Shown: positions 37,488 through 48,756 of the stretch, in pieces
Layout: every line of letters begins with the position of its first letter
How positions within the stretch are numbered: position 1 is the first letter of the stretch
Assembly: GCF_000220395.1 (NCBI RefSeq)
Contig: NW_004086799.1
Span: 1-62,233, forward strand
Length of the DNA stretch: 62,233 nt
DNA from: Ichthyophthirius multifiliis
Lineage: Eukaryota > Ciliophora > Oligohymenophorea > Hymenostomatida
Direction of reading: 5' to 3'
The notes under the pieces: model-generated
What the model saw: only the letters and a program-made list of their open reading frames with translations
Database searches by the model: none
Told to the model about the DNA's origin: nothing
Program-made: the position numbers and the translations under genes

Positions 37488-38221
37488 TTTATTATATAAA
37501 TATTCTATGTTTAATATAATTTTATTTTATTTTAAATTATTACTTTTTTAAATATAAATATGAAATTAAAAAAATATTCCACAAACATTTTTTTTAAAAA
37601 ACTAAAAATAATTATATAATATATTAATTATTTTATATATATTTTAATATTATGCTTTTTAAAAATGTTTTAAAATTTAATTATTATTTATGTAAAAAAT
37701 AAAATTGCTTTATATAGAAATCTTATTAAAATAATTTATTTTAATATTTAAATTATTATATATAAAATATTTTCTTTAATTAAAACAAATTTATCTACCC
37801 ACCCTAATTTTTTAAATCATCCTAATATGCTTTAATAAAATTTTTGCCAATAAGATAAAATTATTTTATCAAAAAAATTAAGTAAAAACCTTTTTTATAA
37901 TATAAAAGATCATAACAAAGATTATTAAAAAAGCATAAATAACATAAATTTATTCAAATTAAAGGAAAAAAATAATTTTAATATATTAATTTAATTATAT
38001 TTTTTGTAAATTTTTAATTATTAATAAATTACAACAAAAATTTTTAATTTATTTTTCTTAATTTTTATATTTAAAATAAAAATGAGATTTTAATTAATAA
38101 TTAAATTATATAATGATATTTAATATATTTATTTTTATATTATAAATAACTGTATTTTAGATATTTTGTTTATGATTTTAATTAAAATAATTTTTTAATA
38201 ATTAATTGTATATTTTTATAG
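37488..38221. other. AT-rich intergenic region
   Basis: About 730 bp, mostly A/T runs. One CCCACCC-containing patch near 37798-37805 stands out but has no coding frame. The region ends at a tandem duplication. Confidence 0.4.
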
Positions 38222-38452
38222 ATATATATAAAATATCTAAATACAATATTTAGGTTTATACAATAAAATAATAAAAAGAACAACAAACAAACAAAAATAT
38301 ATATGGAATATATAATTTCTAGAATATTTTGTATATTTATAAATATATATAAAATATCTAAATACAATAATTAGGCTTATACAATAAAATAATAAAAAAA
38401 ACAACAAACAAACAAAAATATATATGCAATATATAATTTCTAGAATATTCTT
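38222..38452 (+). repeat. 121-bp direct tandem repeat, two copies
   Basis: Copy one spans about 38222-38342 and copy two about 38343-38452. They share AAAATATCTAAATACAATA, then a Gln-less ACAACAAACAAACAAAAATA block and ATATAATTTCTAGAATATT. They differ at only a few bases (for example ATTTAGGTTT versus ATTAGGCTT), so the duplication is recent or constrained. The period of 121 follows from AAAATATCTA at 38230 and 38351. It lies immediately upstream of the GC-rich island and might carry its promoter elements. No reading frame. Confidence 0.85.
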
Positions 38453-38506
38453 AAGAAATCAAAATCACAAATCACGAACAATTCTAATATTTAATTTCCT
38501 TTAATT

Positions 38507-38757
38507 GGGGGAGCCTCCGGGCATTATCAATAGGTACTAGGTTTATATAGTGATGAGGGCACACCTATAGTATCAGTATACTATAGGGAAATACCGATAG
38601 CAAAAGACACCTAACGCTTCCCATGCTTCTCCCAAGAATATCTCTCGCCAATCATTTGTTTCAAACCATAGAATTTAGTCTTGCTACAATTAAAGGTTGC
38701 ACAGACCACGACTTTATCAAAAAAAACAAAAAAATTTTAGTTTTCCTTTTTTTTTTT
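38507..38757 (+). ncRNA. GC-rich structured island, candidate Pol III RNA gene of unknown identity
   Basis: An island of about 220 bp with normal G/C content in an AT desert. On the plus strand GGGGGAG (38507-38513) can pair with CTTCTCCC (38626-38633). Inside, 38564-38587 is a perfect 10-bp hairpin (CCTATAGTAT, loop CAGT, ATACTATAGG). A run of eleven T at 38747-38757 follows, which could be a Pol III terminator, so a transcript of about 250 nt is implied. I compared it by eye with 5S, U1-U6, SRP, RNase P/MRP and Tetrahymena telomerase RNA and found no convincing match. CTCCGGGC near 38515 is only faintly like the RNase P P4 strand. Both strands also lack TGA in some frames for 60-70 codons, so a foreign coding fragment is the alternative. 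Confidence 0.45.
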
Positions 38758-38829
38758 CAAGAAAAAATAATAATTTTAGATTACAATAAATTGTTATTCA
38801 TTAGTTTTAAAAATACTTAGTTTAAAAAA

Positions 38830-41329
38830 TTTAAAAGATAATTTATAATTAAATATTACCTTGAAAGAACTTAATTATAACTTAAAAATATTTTAAATGT
38901 TAAATTTTATGAAAATAGTAATTATTGTATATGGTGATGTAGAAAATGAAATATAGAAAAAAATACAATTACAATAAGATTTTATAAAGCATTGAAATAG
39001 CAATATGATAATGTTACGCTTATTTTTACATAGCATCAACTTCAATATTAATTTTAATATTAATATAAATGTTTTCAAACTTTACTAAGTTTTAAGAATA
39101 TTAACATAAATCATCTCTGAGATCTATTACTAAATTAAGAAAGTTATAATTATGCATTATAAATATATTATAAATTATAGGAACCAATAACAAGATCATC
39201 AAAATCAAAGAATCTTGCTTCAGTTTACAATACTAAAAAGAGAGATATTCGAGTTACAAAAATATAAAAATAAATTCAAATTCAACTTTTGATTTAAAAG
39301 TAACAAAATAAAACAAATTATATTATAAGAAAAATATTAAATAACGAAAAATAAAATAATTATTTAAGTATATAGTATAACAAAAATAAAAGCAAAAAAA
39401 AAGGAAATAAACAATAAAAAAAAACTAAAGCAATATATAAGAATCAAAAGTATATAAAAAAGTAATTAAACAACAAGAAAATTAGTATATAATATAAAAA
39501 AAAAAGATAAATAAAACTATTAATTTTGATTTTATTATTTAAATATAATAATATTAAAGTATATAATAAATTATATAAAATTAAAAATGCAAGTAAAGAT
39601 TTAAATATTAAATAATGAAAAAATTATCAAACTAGATATATATATAATTAATAAACTAAATTTTTTTTTTTATATATAATACAAAAAAAAAAAAAAAAAA
39701 TTAAAATATTTTTATAAATTTTATAAATAATTAATAATATATATAAATAAAAAAGGAAAAAATAAATAAAAAAATAATTATATAAAAAAAAAATTTATAA
39801 ATATAAGTTTTTAAAAAAGAAAAATAGTCAAAAAAAAATATATTTCAATTAAATTAAATTAAATTAAATTAAATTAAATTAAATTAAATTAAATTAAATT
39901 AAATTAAATTAAATTAAATTAAATTAAATTAAATTAAATTATAATTTTTTTTTTATTTATATTATATAATAATTTTTTTTTTCTTATATATTACTTTTAT
40001 ATAGATTATTTATTAAATTAATATTTATATTTAAGCAACTTATTTATAGTTATTATATATTTATAAATATAATATTTGAGAAATAATCATATAGAATTAG
40101 CTTATTAATATATATTTGACATCTGATAAATAATACGATTTTTTTTTTTAATATAAATGATTTTTTTTTTATAACATAAATAATATTTATTTTATAGTAA
40201 TTTTTTTTCATTTATTATTTATTTTTATAAATATTTATATATTTTCGGAATATTTTAAATAATGTATTTTTTTTAAATATTTTTAAATATTTTAATATTC
40301 AAATTTACTAAAAAAAAAATTATTTTAAATTTAGTTTAATAGATATAATTAATATATATTTATAAATTTATTAGTTTTAAAATTTATTATTTTAAATATG
40401 TTTAATTTTTTGATATAATTTTTTTTTAATAACATATTTCATCTTTTTATAATTATTTTATCAATAATGCTTAGATATTTTAATTAAAAAAATTAATAGT
40501 TTTACTTGTATTATTTCAATGCTTAAATTTACAAATTCTAAAAGTTTGCTTGTTTTTTTTTTATTTACAAATTCTTAAATATAATTTAATGGCATTTGTA
40601 TAAGATTAAGATTAGTAAATTCATAAGTATATATAAAAATTATTAGAATTTTATATTATTATAATCTATTTATCCTATAACTATATGTTAGATTTTTTGG
40701 ATAGTTATAATAATATATATTTTTAACTATTAATGCAGTATAAAATAATATTAAATATAGATTAAATTGCATAAATAAACCTTTTTTTAATCATATTACA
40801 ATAATTTATTATAATAATTATAAATAAAAAAAATAATTTAATTTAAAATTAATAATAAAATTTATAATAAACTTAAATAAGAAAAATATAGCAAAATAAT
40901 AATAATAAAATTTAATAAAAATAAATAATTTTTTTTTATAAAAAAAAAAATATAATAAATATAAAATTATATTACATAAAAAAAAAAATGATAATAAAAA
41001 ATTATATAATAATGCAAAACTTATATAAAATGAAAAAAAATAGGAAAATTAAAAGAATTTTTTTTTTTATATTTTTTTAATAATTTATTTATTATTTCAT
41101 TTTTTTTTTTTTTTTATTTCATTTTATTTTATTTTTTTTTTTTTTTTATTCTTTTTTATTTTATTTTTATTAATTTAAATTTAATAAATTAAATAGGACT
41201 AATTAATTAAATTATATTTGCTATAAATTTAAAAATTTAATATACAATAATTCAAAGATTAATATTATAAAAAAAATATATAAATAAAATTGAAATAGTT
41301 TTATTAATAGTTAATTTTAAATTTTTTAA
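38830..41329. other. AT desert with weak coding-like traces
   Basis: 2.5 kb with very low G/C. Near 38896-39292 (plus strand) short segments look coding (YGDVENEIQKKIQLQQDFIK, and later LKREIFELQKYKNKF or, in another frame, SSKSKNLASVYNTKKRDIR), but no single frame or intron set joins them. From about 39350 it is A/T only, with poly-A/poly-T runs of 9-17 and the AATTA array. Confidence 0.35.
39847..39940. repeat. AATTA pentanucleotide array
   Basis: About 19 uninterrupted copies of AATTA/ATTAA over 94 bp, set in the most AT-rich part of the window. No reading-frame role. Perfect arrays of this kind are usually unstable in length. A nuclear-matrix or origin role is conceivable but unsupported. 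Confidence 0.95.
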
Positions 41330-41617
41330 ATGTCGAATTTTTAGCAAGAAACTATATTGCTTCATTAATTAACAAAGATATTTTAAAATATATTTTTTAA
41401 TTTAAATATTTCTTCAGTATTTAAAATATTAAAGCAAAATAGAAATAATTAAATTTTAATATATATATTTTATAGTTTATATTTTTATCATTTAAATTAC
41501 TAAGCAATAATAAATTTTATATTAATTATTGCAAATTGTCTTAATTATTGGTTATATCGAAGTATAATAAAATATAAATAATATTTTTTTTATATTTTAA
41601 AGTTGTAATTATATTGA
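41330..41617 (+). CDS. Possible 95-aa membrane protein
   Basis: Ciliate-code frame from ATG 41330-41332 to TGA 41615-41617. The N-terminus looks like ordinary protein (MSNFQQETILLHQLTKIF). A hydrophobic region, LNYQAIINFILIIANCLNYW, is followed by a basic RSIIKYK. The G/C content is slightly above the surroundings. Short length and rarity of TGA make a chance frame possible. No family recognised. Confidence 0.35.
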
Positions 41618-42470
41618 AATTATATACATTATTGTATTTTATCGATTTTCAAAACAATTTACGAATAAAAATATTAAATATAATTTTTTTTTTATATAAA
41701 ATATCAATATAAACTAAAATTTAAGCAATTATTTTAATATCTCACTTTCTAATATTTTATGAAAATATCATCTTTTTATAAAAATTACAAATATATATAT
41801 ATAAATAAAAATAATAGAAATAAAATTTAAAAATATATAAATGAAAAAGCTAGAACTGTTTTTTCTAAATATATATTTTTATCATGGTTTATGTAATACT
41901 TCGTAAATAAATATAAGATTATTACTCTCCATAATAATTTATTTAGAATTCTGCACGTGAAAATTTTTAATAATAACTATTAATTATATTTTTAGTTTTT
42001 AAAATAATAGGTTATTGTTAAATTAAAAAAAACTTATCGAATTTAATTTTAATAAACAAGTATCCCTTTATTGAAGGTCATCTTTTTTAAAAAATAATAG
42101 TATTAAAAGTTTGGTTTGTTTTTAAATCTTTTTTATTTTTATAAAAGATTTAGTTTGTATACAAATTAATCTTTGATAAATTTGTATACATACATATATA
42201 TCTTCAGTCTCAAAAAAAAGTCTTTTGATCTTTGAATTTTTATTTTTCAAAAAAAAAAAAACGCATAATCAATTATTTTTAAAATAAAATTTGGAACAAA
42301 ATTGAGCTATATAATTTTTATAGTTCTGTATTTGCATATTAATTTTTAATTTATGAATTAAAAAAATATTACCAGAGATTTATATAAAAATAAAATTAAT
42401 TAAATATAAAAATTATTTTTAATTCCAAACAAAATAAATTAAACTAATATTAATTTTATTTTTTCTATTT
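41618..42470. other. AT-rich intergenic region
   Basis: 850 bp, A/T-rich. Two copies of a TTTGTATACAAA-like palindromic core occur near 42150 and 42180. No supported gene. Confidence 0.4.
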
Positions 42471-43625
42471 TCAAATAAGTATTTTATTTATGCAAAGATA
42501 TTATAGTAATTACTGATATTCTCCATTATTATTTTTAAAATCTTCTTAAGACTATTTTATAATATGTTTAGCTTCTGATTGTCTTTTATCAATATTGAAT
42601 AATAATTTTCCATAGAAATTCATACATAATATTTTTTCGATTCCTTAATGATTTTCAAGCATACTAATTATGGTGTTGAATAGCCCCTCTGACTTCAGGT
42701 ACATATTTGAAATACCAGAATGATGAGCTATATTAATAAGTGGTAAGAACACTTATTATCTATCATGTTGCTCTTATGTTTTTAAGTATACTTTACTCCA
42801 ATATGTATGTTCTTTTCTGTTTTTTTCAGTATCAACATCTAGTAAATAATCGCATAAACATTTCAAAGTAATAATACTTTCAGCATTTAATATATTTATT
42901 TCAGACATATTAGTAATTTCTTAATCATTTTAAATAACAGAGCCTGCTTAATTATTCAAAAATAATGCTTTTTTGAATATTTAATAAGGACTTTAACTTG
43001 CTAATGTATGTTATTTTTTAATGTCTTACAAAACATTCAAATTATTGAAATTCGGATATTATTATTACCATATTGAGACTCCTAAATTATTAAATGCTTT
43101 CCCTTTTTTAAAATTAAATTTAAATACATATATTATTTTTGTTTATACAATGGTTTTCATTTTAATACTTATTAATATATTCTTTTAAACATTCTTGCGC
43201 TTTTTTTGAATTTCTCAGTAATATTTCATATGTTCCTTTATAATATAAATAATTGGGATTATTTTCTAGATATTAAAGATAATTATAAGATTATTTTAAA
43301 TTATTTGATTCATATGAATAAGCCAATGCATTAATTATATGCTTATCTTCTTTAGTTTTCTCATAAATTTTATAAAAAATGTTATGCAATAAGTCTTTTT
43401 ACTGAATTTCTTAGTAATTTTTGGCTTATTTTAATAATATTTATATATATATATGATCCTATGTTTAATTGGTTTATTCTAATATTTAAATAACTCGAGA
43501 AAAATATTAAGCTGATAATTAGTATTTTTTTTAAATAAAAAAATTCTCAGCTTCAATATATTCAGTAATTTATTGAATTTATTTTATTTAAGTAGAAAAA
43601 AAAAATTATTGATTTATTTTATCAT
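42471..43625 (-). CDS. Helical-repeat (TPR-like) protein
   Basis: Minus strand, ATG 43625-43623, exon to 43149, 46-nt intron 43103-43148, then to TGA 42473-42471, about 370 aa. Helix-pair blocks suit TPR/SEL1-like repeats: AEYFSRVIQILEQT-like helices, YSYESNNLKQSYNYLQYLEN, LRNSKKAQECLKEYI, WKAFNNLGVSIW, YQIFKKALFLNNQAGSV, then NAESIITLKCLCDYLL and LPLINIAHHSGISNMYLKS. The sequence preserves KAFNNLG followed by hydrophobic spacing, but no complete TPR consensus is obvious. One break lies at the A10 run 43596-43605 (T10 on the coding strand) near residue 10 and behaves as one missing base; the true start could also be further upstream. Function unknown. Confidence 0.6.
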
Positions 43626-45761
43626 TATTATAATATTAAAAGATAAATAAAAAATATATAAATTATTTTTTATTTAATTTTTAATATTATAATTGTAAAT
43701 TTTTATATTAATTTAAAATTAAGTATTTTAAGGCTAAATATTTTTTTTAATAAATATTTAATTTTTAAATATCTTTATAAATAATTTCTTTTTATTTATT
43801 TTAATATAATAATAATTTATTAATGATTTTCTGTCATATTTATTAATTAATCAATATAAATATTTTAATAAAAATAAAATAAAACTAATAATATTAATTA
43901 CTTTTATTATTCTTATACAAAGTATAAATTAAGAAGTTTAATTTATTGAAATACAAACTTTAATCAATATTAGATATAATTATTTTATATTTTTAAAAAT
44001 TTTAATATTTAATTTTATTATAAAATAAAAAAAAATATTTAAAAATGACTATAAAATATATTATTATTACAATTTATTAAAAACTTAATTTTTATTTATT
44101 CTTTTTATCTTTTTAACTTTGAAATAGAATTATATTTAAATTTTAAATATTATTTTAAAATTAAAATTATTAACTTTGTAAAAGCAATTTTAAATAATAT
44201 TTTTTTAAAGTATATATTTTTAATTAATTAAAAAATAATGGTGCAATCAGTCACCACATAGCTGTCATTTATTTATATGCGCGTGTTATTATAATGTTTG
44301 TATATTTTATATTCATATACCTATTTGACTAGAAGTGTTCATGAAGTACTTGATGTTTGAATTTGATATTTTTTTTTATAACAATAAACCCCCCCAAATT
44401 TAATTTATAAACCATCCCAATATATATTTATATTTATAATATATATGATATATTTTTTGTAAACCTGATTTAATTAAACATTTTTTATCATCTGTTTATT
44501 GAAATGAAACCTATTGTTTTTTTTTTGAAATTATTAAATTATTAAATATTTTTTTATTTTCATTTCATTTATTTTGAATATATATGCCTTTTCAACGGAG
44601 AATTCAACTTGAATATCGGGATAATTTGAATGTTACCTATTAACATTTTTTTTAAAATTTATAAAAACGCAATTATATGACAGCTAATATATATTAAGAA
44701 AAATATTTTTATACTGAACGCTTATATTTTTATTATTTTTATGGGTTTCTTAATTAATTATAATTTTATTCTATTTCAATAAACATAATATTATAAATAA
44801 ATACATATATAAATAAATAAAATAATATTTATTATTTTATATTATCAATTCTAAACATAATACTATTAAAATTTTTATAATAATATAATTTATGTTTTTT
44901 TTTTTCCTTAAAATAATAGTGTTTATAATTTAACTTGATATTTTTTAATTAGAAAATTACTTGATATTTTTTAATTAGAAAATTTCTTTTTGGATAAAAA
45001 ATTTTATTTTATTTTTTCTTTCTTTAATTTAATTTAATTTTGAAAATAAATTCTTGCAAGTTGGATTGATTGTTTTTACATTTCAAAATTTTTAATAATA
45101 AAATAAAATAAAATTAATTTTTTATATTAAAGAGGAAAAAAAAAATTAAATATAAAATTTATTTTTTATGTGAAGAAAGTAATATTTAAACTATATTAAA
45201 ATAATTTAAATAGAATGTTTAACAAAATAAATATTTCAGGTCAAGAAGTTTGTACATAAAAATATATTAGAAATTAAAAATTAAATAACAAAAAACTTTT
45301 TTTTTGCTCTGATTAATTAAGATTCCATTTATTTTGTCCAAAAGAAAGAACATATTTTTTTATTTTTACATATATATTAAAAAGAGTTACAATTAATATG
45401 AATTTAATTAATAAGGATATACAGTATTAATATTTTTAAATTAATCTAAATGATTTAATATAATTATGTATAAAATTTTAATTTATTTAAATCTATAGTT
45501 ATTTAATATTTATAGAAATTCTTCTTAAAATAAATGACCATATAATTTTAAAAAGCATTGAAAATTAATAATTTAATTTGATAATAATTAATATGTTTGA
45601 AATATCGAATATATTAAGTATGTAAAAATATTATTAAATAATTAAAAGTTATAACAGAATAGAATAAAAAAATAAAGTAATCTTAAATATAAAAAAAATA
45701 AATCAATTATACATAAAATAAAATATGAAATAAACAAATAAGCAATGTTAATAAAAATATT
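43626..45761. other. Intergenic region containing an inverted-repeat segment
   Basis: 2.1 kb between the TPR-like gene and H4. Mostly A/T, interrupted by the less AT-rich segment 44259-44686 described separately and by a C7 run at 44389-44395. From 44700 to 45760 only A/T-rich sequence is seen. No open frame with protein-like composition. Confidence 0.5.
44259..44686. repeat. 428-bp segment bounded by 10-bp inverted repeats with TA ends
   Basis: The left end TAGCTGTCAT (44259-44268) is matched exactly by ATGACAGCTA (44677-44686). The inner flanks are also partly complementary: TTATTTATATGCG on the left and CGCAATTAT on the right. The segment is noticeably richer in G/C than its surroundings, contains no protein-like frame, and sits between TA dinucleotides. 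Two readings fit: a small non-autonomous DNA transposon (MITE), or a retained internal eliminated sequence, since ciliate IESs are often TA-bounded. A hairpin GGTG-CAATCAGT-CACC (44240-44255) lies just outside the left end. With one copy in view neither can be proven. Confidence 0.4.
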
Positions 45762-46082
45762 TCAACCACCAAATCCGTAAAGAGTTCTTCCTTATCTCTT
45801 AAGGGCATAAACAACATCCATAGCAGTTACAGTTTTTCTTCTTGCATGTTCTGTGTATGTAACAGCATCTCTAACAACACTTTCTAAGAAAGATTTTAAA
45901 ACTTGTCTTGAATCATCATATATGAATGATGAGATTCTTTTAACTCCACCTCTTCTTGCTAATCTTCTAATTGCAGGTTTAGTAATACCTTCAATTGAAG
46001 CTTTGTTGGACTTTCTAGAATGTCTTTTAGCACCAACTTTACCCATTCCTTTTCCTCCTTTTCCTCCTTTTCCTGCTGCCAT
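45762..46082 (-). CDS. Histone H4
   Basis: Intronless, ATG 46082-46080, TGA 45764-45762, 106 aa. The core is almost invariant: [58 protein letters not shown], then [14 protein letters not shown]. The Gln in KRQGRT is encoded by TAA (plus-strand 45789-45791), direct proof of the code. The N-tail, [20 protein letters not shown] then [11 protein letters not shown], has the ciliate pattern seen in Tetrahymena H4 with about three extra residues, adding a GGK. The tail DNA is a GGA/AAA-type short repeat, which may explain the added unit. Divergently paired with H3. No metazoan-type 3' stem-loop is visible downstream. Confidence 0.98.
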
Positions 46083-46404
46083 TTTTTTTATTTTTAAGAT
46101 ATTTTTTTTTTAATTATTTTATTGTTTTGATTTTTTTTTTTTAATTATTAGTATTTATCCTTTTTTCAAATCAGATTTCTAATATGATTGGATAATTTTA
46201 ATTGATATATACTAATAAAATTATTAAATAAATTATTTTAATTATCCAAAAAAATAATATAATCATTTTATTTATCTTACTTTTACTTTTCTTAATTAAA
46301 ATAAACTCAAATTTATAAAAAACATTAGTACATTTGCTATATATATTACAATAAAAAATAATAATAATAATTAAATAATAAAAAAAAAAAAAAATAAAAA
46401 TAAA
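46083..46404. promoter_or_regulatory. Shared H4/H3 divergent promoter region
   Basis: 322 bp between the two histone ATGs, which point away from each other, so it must hold both promoters and 5' UTRs. It has long T and A runs next to each start (T9-T10 near 46107-46141, A14 at 46381-46394). An ATTGG/CCAAT-type element at about 46187-46191 is the only familiar box. The layout suggests co-regulation in S phase, as for other divergent H3-H4 pairs. Confidence 0.6.
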
Positions 46405-46815
<411 letters not shown>

Positions 46816-47200
46816 AAGTAAAGATTATAATAAAATAAATTATTGTAGTTTTTATTTTATAATTTATATAAAAAAATATTAAATTAAAAAAAAATAAAAA
46901 AATATATATATAAAATATTTTTTATTGACTAAATGATATCATAAAAAATTTTAGGGTGATAATAAAAAATTAATAAATTAAGTAATAAAAATTTTTTATA
47001 TTATACATTTATTGTGTAAATGTTATTTAAAAATTATTTATTCATTAATTTTAATTCAATATATTTAATTTATATTATTATTTAAGGTATTTAAATTAAT
47101 AAATTAATAAATTAGAATATAATTTATATTTTAATTTTTTTATGAAGAAAGCTAATTTTATTATAAAAATAAAAAAATATATATATATATAAATAAATAA

Positions 47201-47251
<51 letters not shown>

Positions 47252-48756
47252 AATTAATTTTTTTTTTTTTTTTATATTATATATATATAATATATTTATT
47301 AATTTATATAAAAAAAAAATTAAAATTTTTTTTTATCATTTATTTAAATTTTTTTTTATAATTTTTTTTTTTTTTTTATTATTGTTATTTTTATTGTTTA
47401 TTAAATTTTTTAAATAAATTTTTATTTATTATTTTTATTTATTTTTATTTTCGAATATTATTTTTATGTTATTTGAATATATAATCTTATTAATAAACAA
47501 TAAGTATATAAATTCATATTTGCTCTTCTAATTTTTTATTTTAAAATTTTAAGTTTTATATTATAAATAAAATTTATAATTTTTTTTAATTATTTATACT
47601 GATTCTTACAATACGAAATATCAATACTATATGATTTAAAAACGTTATTATATTCCTCTATTAGAAATATTTTTTCATTATACCTTATATGTATTAATTT
47701 AGTTAAAAAAAATTTTTTTATTATTAATTTTATTATTTATTTGTAATTCATACTTTTTGTAAACAGATATGAATATAAAAACTAATAGATTTTTTTAAAT
47801 TATATTTTTTATAAAAAATCTTAATTTTGTTTATTATTGTTTTAAAAAATTTATCATCTTAAATATCAATGTCGCCAAAAATAAAACTTAAAAAGTAATA
47901 CTTCTATATAACTATTATTTATTAATAACTTACAAATATATACTTATTTTAAAAGTATTTAATTTTTTTTTAATTTTAATTTTGATTTTAATTATCTTTA
48001 AATCATTTTATATCAAATTTAAATATAAAAGATCTTTTGAATTCTTTTTATATTAAATTTTCAATTTTGATAAAAAAACAATATCTAATAATTGCAGGCA
48101 AATATGTATCTATATTTATATCGCTAGATCATTAATAATTAATTACAAAAAAGTGTTAATTTAAAAATTATTCTATAAATTTAAATTATAAAAATATAAT
48201 AATATAAAAAAAAGCTAAATTATAAATTAAAAAAAATTAAAATAGTCTAAAAATATTTAAAGAAATTATATAAAAATAAATTAAGAATAAATTAAAAGCA
48301 ATTAATTAGATTCATTACATATAAATAAAAATACATTTTATTTATTTTTATTCAAATTAAAAAAGTAATTATAAGTTTTTAAATTTGATAATTTTTTTTT
48401 TTAATTTTTATAAAAAATATAATTAAGGGTGTTTGAGTTGTTTATTGTCTAAAATTGAGAAAGTTACCTTAATAAGTAAGGAAATATGTTATTTTTAAAA
48501 TAGAGAAAAACAAAAATGCAATATAAATCGTTAATAATCAATTATTTTATTTTTAAAATTAAATAAAAGTCTTAATTATTAAAATGAAAATAAATAAAAA
48601 TAACTAAATTTTGTTTTTTTATGATTTTTCATATAAAATTAATATTATTTATAATATATTTTTAGTTATGTATATATTTAAAGTAAATAATTTTCTAACT
48701 CTATTTGTTAAGAAAAATAAATATAAAATAAAATAATAAGTAAAAACTGAAATTTA
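46816..48756. other. AT-rich intergenic region
   Basis: 1.9 kb with a TA microsatellite at 47178-47234 and many T-runs. A short hairpin CCTTA-ATAAG-TAAGG lies at about 48467-48481. No coding frame or RNA gene supported. Confidence 0.45.

Noticed and set aside
38623-38820. Reading frame starting in the GC-rich island as a gene
   Set aside because: It has no start context, runs straight into poly-A and poly-T sequence, and other frames on both strands are equally open. The stem pairing favours an RNA.
44385-44400. C7 run as a telomere-like or telomerase-template sequence
   Set aside because: A lone C7 flanked by AAA is not a C4A2 repeat, and no telomerase RNA structure is visible around it.
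45853-46113. Plus-strand frame opposite H4
   Set aside because: It is the reverse complement of the highly conserved H4 coding sequence.
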